In this document: positions 53,060 through 60,107 of the stretch, piece by piece
How the letters are laid out: each line of letters begins with the position of its first letter
Numbering within the stretch: position 1 is the first letter of the stretch
Source: Croceitalea rosinachiae
GTDB lineage: Bacteria; Bacteroidota; Bacteroidia; Flavobacteriales; Flavobacteriaceae
NCBI RefSeq assembly: GCF_031846445.1
Contig: NZ_JAVRHR010000001.1
Span: 1,426,001 to 1,490,000, forward strand
DNA: 64,000 nt
Reading direction: 5' to 3'
The notes under the pieces: model-generated
Databases searched by the model: none
What the model saw: the letters and a program-made list of their open reading frames with translations, nothing else
What the model was told of the DNA's origin: nothing
Position numbers and translations under genes: made by a program

Positions 53060-54166
53060 TTATCTTTTTAGCACCAAATAGCCTTTGGTCTGTTTAAGGT
53101 TGTTGTTTTCAGGTACTATGAGGTTAAAGAAATAAGTACCTTCAGGCAATTGTCCTGCACCAAAACTAGTGAGCTGATTTGCTTCACCGCGGAATACGTT
53201 TGCACTATTGTCATAGTCATCAATTTTGAAGACCATATCCCCCCAACGGTTGTAGATAACCACTGTATTATTAGGATAGTTTTCTATGCCATTAATTTCC
53301 CAAAATTCATTGACGCCGTCACCATTTGGAGATAACCCATATTTGACCTCGTTATCTTCTTCTGGTTCTTCGAGTTCTGCAATGGTTGTATATGATTCCT
53401 CCATACAGCCTGTAGCATCTCCCGCAGTATTATAGGGTGTTATCGTTATGTGATAGGTTTTTCCTTCAGAAAGTTCTTCTAGAAAAGAATAAGAAGTAAG
53501 GATACCCACATCTTCGCTATTCAAGACATCTGTTGCTCCTGATGAGCTTCCTATGGTAAGCCTGTAGCCATCTGCTCCATCAACAGGCTCCCAGCTTATA
53601 TTTGTGTCAACAGCAATATCAATAGCCCCATTAATAGGGCTTATCAGGGTTGTACATGAAGGTATAGGAGTAGCTCTAAAAATGCTAAATCTTTGGGAAC
53701 TACAATTTCCGGCATCGCCAAAAGTATTGTAGGGGACGACCCTTACTGTTACCAAATCGCCTTCTAAAAAGGTTTCTGGTAAAGAATATGTTACCATATT
53801 ACCAATATCGGTAAGAGGTATATTATTGTTAGCGCTGGTAGACGTTATTTCCACCTTATAACCGGTTGCCCCTTCAGAAATGTTCCAACTAATAGTAGGA
53901 ATGTCTGTTGCAACGTTAATGTCATTGTTGGCAGGATTGGATAAGTTGGTACAAAGGGGAGGTGTGGTTATCGGAGCATGAAAATCATATGGCCCATTTG
54001 GGGTCATATCAAAATATATTAGGGTATTTTCATTACCATTTATATCATAGGTATCAATACCTAAATCGACTAATTGTTGCTCAAAGTTGGTGTATAATAT
54101 TGGGGTTTGAGCAGAAAGGTTAAAACTTAAAAATAAAAGCGGTATAAGGGGCAATTTTCTAATCAT
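53060..54166 (-). CDS. Fibronectin-III-repeat protein with type B T9SS C-terminal domain
   Basis: The start is placed at 54166, giving signal peptide MIRKLPLIPLLFLSFNLSAQ; the longer frame adds 81 residues of no evident character. 368 residues. Two FnIII-like modules follow: about 60-150 (CTNLSNPANNDINVATDIP, WNISEGATGYKVEI) and about 150-245 (CTTLISPINGAIDIAVDTN, WEPVDGADGYRLTI). They are recent duplicates of each other, with matching CxxLxxPxNxAxxI starts and GYKV/GYRL strands. The end (GLSPNGDGVNEFWEI, YNRWGDMVFK, LPEGTYFFNLIVP) is the gliding-motility-associated, type B, C-terminal domain that sends proteins through the type IX system and to the surface. It is a surface-exposed or secreted adhesin-like protein. 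Confidence 0.92.
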   Translation of the reverse strand: MIRKLPLIPLLFLSFNLSAQTPILYTNFEQQLVDLGIDTYDINGNENTLIYFDMTPNGPYDFHAPITTPPLCTNLSNPANNDINVATDIPTISWNISEGATGYKVEITSTSANNNIPLTDIGNMVTYSLPETFLEGDLVTVRVVPYNTFGDAGNCSSQRFSIFRATPIPSCTTLISPINGAIDIAVDTNISWEPVDGADGYRLTIGSSSGATDVLNSEDVGILTSYSFLEELSEGKTYHITITPYNTAGDATGCMEESYTTIAELEEPEEDNEVKYGLSPNGDGVNEFWEINGIENYPNNTVVIYNRWGDMVFKIDDYDNSANVFRGEANQLTSFGAGQLPEGTYFFNLIVPENNNLKQTKGYLVLKR

Positions 54167-54271
54167 GGCTAAAAAATATCTGATATTAAAGCAAACGGCT
54201 AAAACATATTTTAGAAAACACATTTCATCGGATTTTGTTTCCGCTTTGCTGAATGCAATAATATATATATA

Positions 54272-54288
54272 TATTCCTAATAGGAATA
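54272..54288 (-). terminator. Palindrome after argH, probable end of the arginine operon
   Basis: TATTCCTA, one base, TAGGAATA, followed on the minus strand by an AT-alternating tract. It starts 21 bases past the argH stop, the expected place for an operon-ending hairpin. The very AT-rich tail is not a true U-tract, so the call is tentative. Confidence 0.42.
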
Positions 54289-54308
54289 AACTCTTAAAAC
54301 AATGAAAA

Positions 54309-55586
54309 TTAAATGCTTTCCATCTTTTTTCGAATCTCTTCCAAACACAAGTTACCCAAACTACCGTCATGGGTGTGTTCGATATCTTTTTTGGGTTTAA
54401 AATTGCCATTTTCTATGGCTTTGCCCATAGTTTTATAGGCATCCCGAAACGGCATGCCGTTTTTGACCATTTCATTAAGCGTATCTACGCTGAAGAGGTA
54501 GTCATATTTAGGATCTTCTAAAATTCGTTTATTTACCTTAATCTCCTTAAGACTAAAGGTCAAGATTTCCAGACAGGCTTTTATATCTTGTAAAGCAGGA
54601 ACAATGATTTCTTTGACCAACTGTAAATCTCTATGATATCCACTTGGGAGGTTATTAATGATTAAAGATAGTTGATTAGGAACAGCTTGAATTTTATTGC
54701 ATTTTGCCCTAATCAATTCAAAAACATCAGGATTCTTTTTATGGGGCATGATACTGCTCCCTGTTGTTAGCTCATCGGGAAAGGAGATAAAATCAAAATT
54801 TTGACTCATATACACCGTAATGTCCATAGCCATTTTCGATAAAGTGCCTGCAACACTAGATATTCCAAATGCGGTTGCTTTCTCCATTTTGCCACGGCCC
54901 ATTTGTGCAGCAACAACATTGTATTTCATAGTTTCAAAACCCATTTCTTCAGTAGTGAAGCTTCTATCAATAGGGAATGAGCTCCCATAACCTGCGGCAC
55001 TGCCTAACGGATTTTGGTCTGCGACTTTAAAAGCAGCATTTACAAAATACAGATCATCGATCAAGCTTTCGGCATAGGCTGAAAACCACAAGCCGAATGA
55101 AGAGGGCATGGCTATTTGTAAATGTGTATAGCCAGGTAGTAATACTTTTTTATGCTTTTCGGCAAGTGCTATAAGTTCATTAAAAAGAGAATTCACTTCT
55201 GATTTGATTTCAGTCAGTTCATCTTTTAAATACAAATGCATGGCTACTAAAACTTGATCGTTTCTTGAGCGAGCGGTGTGTATTTTCTTTCCGGTATCCC
55301 CAAGTTTTTCAGTTAGTAAAAACTCTATTTTAGAGTGCATATCTTCAAATGAAGTCTCAATAGTAAATTCACCTTTTTCAATTGATTTTGCAATCTCATT
55401 CAATGCTGATACTAGTGATTCAGCTTCATCTTCAGAAATAAGACCAACTTTGCCCAACATTTTGGCATGCGCCTTTGAAGCAATGACATCATACTTAGCC
55501 AATACTAGGTCTAGCTCACGGTCATTACCAACGGTGAAATGGTCAATTTTTTTATTGGTACTAAAGCCTTTGTCCCAGAGTTTCAT
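54309..55586 (-). CDS. argH: Argininosuccinate lyase
   Basis: The start is set at 55586 (MKLWDKGFSTNKKIDHF), which is the usual N-terminus. A longer frame beginning with GTG at 55640 would add eight Leu-Glu pairs encoded by the hexamer array. 425 residues result. Motifs of the fumarase/ASL superfamily are visible: SRNDQVLVAMHLYLKDEL near 100, TGSSIMPHKKNPDVFELIRAKCNK near 270 with the signature GSSxMPxKKNPD, and VAAQMGRGKMEKA near 215. It splits argininosuccinate into arginine and fumarate, the last step of the pathway. It is the last gene of the operon, after the ACT gene, and its leader is the TTCAAG repeat array. Confidence 0.95.
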   Translation of the reverse strand: MKLWDKGFSTNKKIDHFTVGNDRELDLVLAKYDVIASKAHAKMLGKVGLISEDEAESLVSALNEIAKSIEKGEFTIETSFEDMHSKIEFLLTEKLGDTGKKIHTARSRNDQVLVAMHLYLKDELTEIKSEVNSLFNELIALAEKHKKVLLPGYTHLQIAMPSSFGLWFSAYAESLIDDLYFVNAAFKVADQNPLGSAAGYGSSFPIDRSFTTEEMGFETMKYNVVAAQMGRGKMEKATAFGISSVAGTLSKMAMDITVYMSQNFDFISFPDELTTGSSIMPHKKNPDVFELIRAKCNKIQAVPNQLSLIINNLPSGYHRDLQLVKEIIVPALQDIKACLEILTFSLKEIKVNKRILEDPKYDYLFSVDTLNEMVKNGMPFRDAYKTMGKAIENGNFKPKKDIEHTHDGSLGNLCLEEIRKKMESI

Positions 55587-55589
55587 ATT

Positions 55590-55637
55590 TTCAAGTTCAA
55601 GTTCAAGTTCAAGTTCAAGTTCAAGTTCAAGTTCAAG
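55590..55637. repeat. Eight-copy perfect hexanucleotide repeat (TTCAAG)
   Basis: 48 bases, eight identical tandem TTCAAG units on the plus strand, which is CTTGAA on the transcribed strand. It fills the gap between the ACT gene stop (55640-55642) and the argH ATG (55584-55586), ending 3 bases before the ATG. A GTG at 55638-55640, overlapping the ACT stop as TAGTG, could start a frame through the whole array and encode eight Leu-Glu pairs before Met of argH. Copy number can change by slippage without breaking that frame, because the unit is six bases. Confidence 0.97.
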
Positions 55638-55639
55638 CA

Positions 55640-56041
55640 CTAAGTATTTTTGATTGCTAGCTCTTCTAAAATCAACATTGCTTTTTCACCATCTTTTTTA
55701 GCAACAAAAATATGGTCATGATAATATGCAGCTACTACGTTACAACTAATTTGCGAAGCAGCTAGAGCATTGGAAAATGCAGCAGTTAAGCCAACGGCCG
55801 CCAACGAAGAGTTTACTTTTAAGGTAATCCAAGAAGCTATATAATCGTATTTTAATTTTAGCGCATCTGCCTTTTCTTTTTCTAAGATTATGGTGGTCCC
55901 TTCCTTTTCCTTAAATGTTGCGATAACCTCTGAAAAATCAATTTTAAGCATATTGGGCAAACTGACAAAAACATAATCCCCATTTTGGAGTTTTGGCTTC
56001 ATCTCAGCAAGCAGTTCCGATAAGTCCGTTTTTCCTAACAT
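55640..56041 (-). CDS. Double ACT-domain protein (DUF2241/CASTOR-like)
   Basis: 133 residues, cytoplasmic. The length fits two short ACT-like halves. The second half reads SWITLKVNSSLAAVGLTAAF, SQISCNVVAAYYHDHIFVAK, which is the conserved stretch of the DUF2241/COG3602 ACT family, related to the ACT modules of the human arginine sensor CASTOR. ACT domains bind amino acids as regulatory ligands. Located between argE and argH, it is a strong candidate for an arginine sensor of this operon or pathway, although no catalytic or DNA-binding domain is present. Its start lies 63 bases after argE and its stop is next to the hexamer array. Confidence 0.85.
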   Translation of the reverse strand: MLGKTDLSELLAEMKPKLQNGDYVFVSLPNMLKIDFSEVIATFKEKEGTTIILEKEKADALKLKYDYIASWITLKVNSSLAAVGLTAAFSNALAASQISCNVVAAYYHDHIFVAKKDGEKAMLILEELAIKNT

Positions 56042-56104
56042 CGTTTATATTTTAAAATCAAGTTTACACAACGTATTCTGTATTTGGCCCTTGTGCTTGT
56101 ATTT

Positions 56105-57178
56105 TTATTTTTTAAAGAATCCTTCTAATATGTCAATATATAGGTCAACGCCTTCTTCAATTTCTCTTATATAAATAAATTCATTGGCAGAATGTGAACG
56201 AGTACTGTCGCCAGGTCCTAATTTTAAAGATTGGCAGCTTAATTCTGCCTGGTCAGAAAGTGTTGGTGAGCCATAAGTTTCTCTACCAATTGCAATGCCA
56301 GATTGCACCAAAGGGTGATTAATATCAATAGCGGAACTACTTAAATTCAAAGAACGCGGAGTTAGCTTGCAAGGTGCATTTTTTTGAAGAATTTCGTTCA
56401 CTTCTTCATTGGTATAGCAATCATTGACACGGGTGTCTATGACCAAATCTACATGCCCAGGAACAACATTATGCTGAGAACCAGCATTAATTTGAGTTAC
56501 CGTCATTTTTACAGGGCCCAATACATCCGAAACTTTAGGAAATCTATAGTTCTTAAACCATTCTAACACTTCAATAGTATTATAAATAGAATTGTTGTCA
56601 TTTGGATGCGCAGCATGAGATGGTGTCCCATCGACTCTACCTTCAAAGACCACCAAGCCTTTTTCAGCTATAGCTAATTGCATTAAAGTGGGCTCGCCGA
56701 CAATAGCAACTTCAATTTCTGGAAGTATTGGTAATAGCGCAGAAATACTTTTATCACCGGCGTCTTCTTCTTCTGCTGTGGCAGACATGATGATATTATA
56801 GCCTAAATCATCTCGCTCATAAAAGTAAACAAAAGTGGCTAATAAGGAACATAAACAACCACCAGCATCATTACTGCCCAGTCCGTATAATTTACCATCT
56901 TCCACATGAGGGTTAAAAGGGTTCTTGGTATATGCTGAATTTGGTTTTACCGTATCGTGATGCGAGTTCAACAACAAGTTGGGTTTGCTTTCGTCATAAT
57001 ACTTATTAAAGGCATAAATGTTGTTGTATTGCCTTTTAGTTACTACCCCAAATTTTTTCAACCAAGTGTCAATGGCATCAGCTGTTTCATCTTCTTCTTC
57101 CGAAAATGATGGTATTGAAATTAGCTGTTTTAATAGCGCTATGGCCTCCTGAGCCAAGGTGTCTTTATCAATCGTCAT
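56105..57178 (-). CDS. argE: M20 family deacylase (ArgE type)
   Basis: 357 residues, a typical ArgE/DapE-type metallopeptidase. Metal ligands are recognisable: LNSHHDTVKPN (His), LGSNDAGGCLCSLLA (bridging Asp), TAEEEDAGDKS (catalytic Glu pair), VGEPTLMQLAIAEKG and DSTRSHSANEFI (C-terminal His), while VDGTPSHAAHPNDNNSI is the dimerisation-domain His. In Bacteroidota this enzyme removes the acyl group (acetyl or succinyl) from N-acylcitrulline, since carbamoylation happens before deacylation. Its start overlaps argB by 4 bases. Confidence 0.9.
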   Translation of the reverse strand: MTIDKDTLAQEAIALLKQLISIPSFSEEEDETADAIDTWLKKFGVVTKRQYNNIYAFNKYYDESKPNLLLNSHHDTVKPNSAYTKNPFNPHVEDGKLYGLGSNDAGGCLCSLLATFVYFYERDDLGYNIIMSATAEEEDAGDKSISALLPILPEIEVAIVGEPTLMQLAIAEKGLVVFEGRVDGTPSHAAHPNDNNSIYNTIEVLEWFKNYRFPKVSDVLGPVKMTVTQINAGSQHNVVPGHVDLVIDTRVNDCYTNEEVNEILQKNAPCKLTPRSLNLSSSAIDINHPLVQSGIAIGRETYGSPTLSDQAELSCQSLKLGPGDSTRSHSANEFIYIREIEEGVDLYIDILEGFFKK

Positions 57179-57954
57179 AAAACCAGTGTTGTATAATTTG
57201 TATTTACATTATCGAACAGGGCTAAATTACCTATTCTTACTTCTTTAACGCCATTTTTAAGGGCATGAAAACAATTGTGTAATTTAGGAAGCATTCCTTC
57301 TGAAATGATGCCCTCGGCAATTAGTGCTTTATAGGAATCAGAATCTATATTTTTAAGGACAGAATTTTTGTTTTGAAAATCTCTAAGCACTCCATTTAGT
57401 TCAAAACAATAATAGAGCGTTGTTTCAAAAGTCACACTCATACCGATTGCCAATTCTGATACAATAGTATCTGCATTAGTATTTAATAATTGCCCTTTTT
57501 GGTTATGGGTTAAAGCACAGAAAACAGGGGTAATATTAAGATTTAGAAGATTGGCGATTAAATCAGAATTTATATTGTCTATATCGCCAGCAAAACCATA
57601 ATCAATATCTTTTACAGGTCTTTTATGTGCCTGAATAGCATTGGCATCTGCACCACTCATACCAATGGCATTGCAATGTAATGATTGCAATTTTGCAACG
57701 ATTTTCTTGTTGGTCAACCCCCCATAGACCATAATAGCAACATCTAAACTTGCTGCATCTGTAATTCTTCTACCATTTACCATTTTGGGAATAATCCCCA
57801 TTTTTTGTAACACTTGATTGGCTTTTTTTCCGCCTCCATGCACCAAAATTTTAGGAGTTGTCATTTGGGAAAATAGCGTCAAAAACTTTAAAAGCTCCGC
57901 ATCATTTTCAATGATATTACCGCCTATCTTTATTATGGATAATTGCTGTTTCAC
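57175..57954 (-). CDS. argB: Acetylglutamate kinase (N-acylglutamate kinase)
   Basis: 259 residues of the amino acid kinase family. Motifs are IIKIGGNIIEND near residue 7, VHGGGKKANQVLQKMG near 38, VNGRRITDAASLDVAIMVYGG near 59 and NTNADTIVSELAIGMS near 173. It phosphorylates the N-acylated glutamate gamma-carboxyl. Because the ArgF' here looks specific for succinyl-ornithine, the true substrate may be N-succinylglutamate. The gene overlaps argF' and argE by 4 bases on either side. Confidence 0.93.
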   Translation of the reverse strand: MKQQLSIIKIGGNIIENDAELLKFLTLFSQMTTPKILVHGGGKKANQVLQKMGIIPKMVNGRRITDAASLDVAIMVYGGLTNKKIVAKLQSLHCNAIGMSGADANAIQAHKRPVKDIDYGFAGDIDNINSDLIANLLNLNITPVFCALTHNQKGQLLNTNADTIVSELAIGMSVTFETTLYYCFELNGVLRDFQNKNSVLKNIDSDSYKALIAEGIISEGMLPKLHNCFHALKNGVKEVRIGNLALFDNVNTNYTTLVL

Positions 57955-58889
57955 AGTTTTTCTAAGATTCTTTTTAAAACCAATTGTGCTGAATACGTTC
58001 TATTGTTTGCTTGTTCAATCACCAAACTTTGGTTGCTATCCAAAACAGCATCCTCAACGACTACATTTCTCCTTACTGGCAAGCAATGCATAAACCTTGC
58101 ATTTTCAAGCTTTTCTTTGGTCATCATCCAATTTTTATCTTGGGATAAGACTTTTCCATAATCAGTATAACAACTCCAATTTTTCACATAAACAAAGTTC
58201 GCGTTTTCCAATGCTTTTTCTTGATCGTGAACAATTTTACAATCTTTTGTGATTTCTGGATTCAACTTATATTCTTTGGGATGGGTAATTACAAATTCCG
58301 CATCTTGGAGTTTCATCATCTTAACAAAAGAATTGGCAACTGCATGTGGTAAGGCTTTTGGATGGGGTGCCCAAGACAAAACCACTTTTGGTCTTTCCTG
58401 AATTTTGTTTTCTTCTAAGGTAATGGCATCAGCCAAAGCCTGCAAAGGATGAGCTACGGAACTTTCCATATTCACTACAGGAATACTCGCGTACTTTTTA
58501 AATCCGTTTAAAACTATTTCTGCTTCATCCTTTTCTTTATCCACTAAGTCAGCAAATGCCCTAATGGCAACAATATCCGCAAATTGTGAAACTACTTGTG
58601 CCGCTTCTTTAATATGCTCAGATTTTCCCTCATTCATCAGGGCGCCATCTTGGAATTCTAGCTGCCAGCCCTCATTGCCAAAATTCATGACCATAACTTC
58701 CATGCCTAGGTTCATTGCTGCCTTTTGCGTGCTTAAACGGGTACGTAAACTATTGTTGAAGAATAGTAAGCAAATAGTTTTTCGCTTTCCTAATAGTTCA
58801 AAAGCATAAGGATCTTTCTTTAAAGAAATAGCTTCTTTAGCCGCACTTTGCAGATTTCCTAAATCGCTTATAGATAAATAGTGTTTCAT
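57951..58889 (-). CDS. argF': N-acyl(succinyl/acetyl)ornithine transcarbamylase
   Basis: 312 residues of the aspartate/ornithine transcarbamylase fold. NNSLRTRLSTQKAAMN near 45 is the carbamoyl-phosphate site (an S-x-R-T-R form), and SVAHPLQALADAIT near 140 holds the HPxQ motif. HCLPVRRNV near 270 is the ornithine-side C-terminal element of the N-acylornithine branch. Residue 90 lies in the loop NEGKSEHIKE directly before the conserved EH pair; this is the position of Glu92 in Xanthomonas acetylornithine transcarbamylase and Pro90 in Bacteroides succinylornithine transcarbamylase. A Ser here favours the succinyl substrate by published mutants of that residue. Overlaps with argD and argB (4 bases each). 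Confidence 0.92.
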   Translation of the reverse strand: MKHYLSISDLGNLQSAAKEAISLKKDPYAFELLGKRKTICLLFFNNSLRTRLSTQKAAMNLGMEVMVMNFGNEGWQLEFQDGALMNEGKSEHIKEAAQVVSQFADIVAIRAFADLVDKEKDEAEIVLNGFKKYASIPVVNMESSVAHPLQALADAITLEENKIQERPKVVLSWAPHPKALPHAVANSFVKMMKLQDAEFVITHPKEYKLNPEITKDCKIVHDQEKALENANFVYVKNWSCYTDYGKVLSQDKNWMMTKEKLENARFMHCLPVRRNVVVEDAVLDSNQSLVIEQANNRTYSAQLVLKRILEKL

Positions 58890-60013
58890 AATAATTCAGC
58901 TTTTAAGGCATCAAAGAAAATGTCAATATGCTTCTTGGTAATATTTAGTGCTGGTAGAAATCGAAGTAATTTTTTATTGGCAGAACCACCAGTAAAAATA
59001 TGTTGGTTATAAATCAGTTTTTTACGAAGTTCTGCTACTTCAAAATCAAATTCTAAACCTAGCATCAATCCTCTCCCTTTGATTTTTTTGACTTTTGGAA
59101 TTTCTTTGGCTTTACTTAAAAAGTATGTGCCTAAATCTGATGCGTTTTTCATCAGATTTTCCTTTTCTAAAATTTCTAGTACGGCCATAGTAGCAGCACA
59201 GGCCAGATGGTTTCCACCGAAAGTTGTTCCCAGCAGTCCGTATGAAGCTTTGATGGATTCATGAATTAATATTCCACCAACAGGAAATCCATTGCCCATG
59301 CCTTTAGCAATAGATATGATATCTGGATTTACACCATGACATTGAAATCCAAAGAACTTACCGCTCCTTCCAAAACCAGATTGCACCTCATCAGCAATTA
59401 CCAAGACATTATTTTCTTTACACTTTTCTTGAATGAATTGATAGAAATCTGAGCTAGGCTCATCCAAACCTCCAACACCTTGTATGGCTTCAAGAATTAC
59501 TGCGCAATATTCACCTGTTTGTAGTGCTGCATCTAAACCTTCAAAATCTTCAAAAGCCAGAAAAGTCACTTTTTGTTGCTGATTTATTGGAGCATTGATT
59601 TTTATATTGTCGGTAGTTGCTACTGCTGCTGAGGTTCTGCCGTGAAAAGCGTTGTCAAAAGAAATTACTTTTGACTTCCCTGTATGGAACGAAGCCATTT
59701 TCAAGGCATTTTCATTAGCTTCAGCTCCAGAATTGCACAAAAACAAATTATAATCTTCGCAGTTTGAAAGCTTTCCTAGTTTTTTGGCAAGCTCAGCCTG
59801 TAAAGGGTTTTGTATAGAATTGCTGTAGAACCCAATATGATTAAGCTGATTTTTTAACCTTTCTATATAATGTGGATGAGAATGCCCAATGGATATTACG
59901 GCATGACCGCCATAAAAGTCTAAATATTTTTGCCCTTTGTCATCAATTACTTCGATACCTTTTGCGGAAACCGGGGTTACATTGTATAAGGGATAAACAT
60001 CAAATAATTTCAT
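58886..60013 (-). CDS. argD: N-acylornithine aminotransferase
   Basis: The start is set at 60013 (MKLFDVYPLYNVTPVSAKG), the normal N-terminus; the longest frame would begin 12 codons earlier inside a hexamer-like tract. 375 residues, class III PLP aminotransferase: YLDFYGGHAVISIGHSHP near 30, FLCNSGAEANENALKMA near 90, VIADEVQSGFGRSGKFF near 205 and ISIAKGMGNGFPVGGIL, in which Lys is the Schiff-base lysine. It converts N-acylglutamate semialdehyde to N-acylornithine using glutamate. It overlaps argF' by 4 bases, but 94 bases separate it from proC, and this gap holds a long imperfect hairpin and CTTGAA-like hexamers. Confidence 0.95.
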   Translation of the reverse strand: MKLFDVYPLYNVTPVSAKGIEVIDDKGQKYLDFYGGHAVISIGHSHPHYIERLKNQLNHIGFYSNSIQNPLQAELAKKLGKLSNCEDYNLFLCNSGAEANENALKMASFHTGKSKVISFDNAFHGRTSAAVATTDNIKINAPINQQQKVTFLAFEDFEGLDAALQTGEYCAVILEAIQGVGGLDEPSSDFYQFIQEKCKENNVLVIADEVQSGFGRSGKFFGFQCHGVNPDIISIAKGMGNGFPVGGILIHESIKASYGLLGTTFGGNHLACAATMAVLEILEKENLMKNASDLGTYFLSKAKEIPKVKKIKGRGLMLGLEFDFEVAELRKKLIYNQHIFTGGSANKKLLRFLPALNITKKHIDIFFDALKAELL

Positions 60014-60019
60014 AATAAA

Positions 60020-60050
60020 TTCAAATTCAAGTGTCAAGCTCAAATACAAG
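60020..60050. repeat. Degenerate hexamer tract before argD
   Basis: Plus-strand units TTCAAA, TTCAAG, T-GTCAAG, CTCAAA and TACAAG follow each other, five copies of an NNCAAR hexamer with one extra base. The tract starts 7 bases before the argD ATG on the transcribed strand. It resembles the perfect TTCAAG array before argH, and appears to be a diverged version of the same repeat in the same relative position. Confidence 0.7.
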
Positions 60051-60101
60051 ACTTAAATTCAATTAGTTCTACTTTTTAATTGAACTTGATTCTTGTATTT
60101 G
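60041..60101. repeat. Long imperfect inverted repeat between proC and argD
   Basis: Arms 60041-60065 and 60077-60101 are 25 bases each and pair at 22 positions, with an 11-base loop between. The outer 11 bases and the inner 8 bases pair perfectly. In RNA this would make a strong hairpin in an operon gap of 94 bases (60014-60107). It lacks a following U-tract, so it may act as an mRNA processing, stability or attenuation structure rather than a terminator. The arms are built from hexamers like those before argH. Confidence 0.85.
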
Positions 60102-60107
60102 CCTTTG

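Noticed and set aside
54167..54409. Longer start for the type-B-CTD protein
   Set aside because: The extra 81 residues overlap argH and precede a standard signal peptide at 54166; they look like a chance open frame.
55590..55637. Could the tandem array be a CRISPR array or phase-variable switch that turns argH on and off
   Set aside because: There are no spacers, so it is not CRISPR. The unit is six bases, so slippage keeps the frame and cannot give classic on/off switching; only tuning is possible.
55276..55653. A plus-strand frame ending in a run of Ser
   Set aside because: It is the complement of the TTCAAG array and of argH. It has no homology pattern and no gene-like start, so it is a shadow of the repeat.
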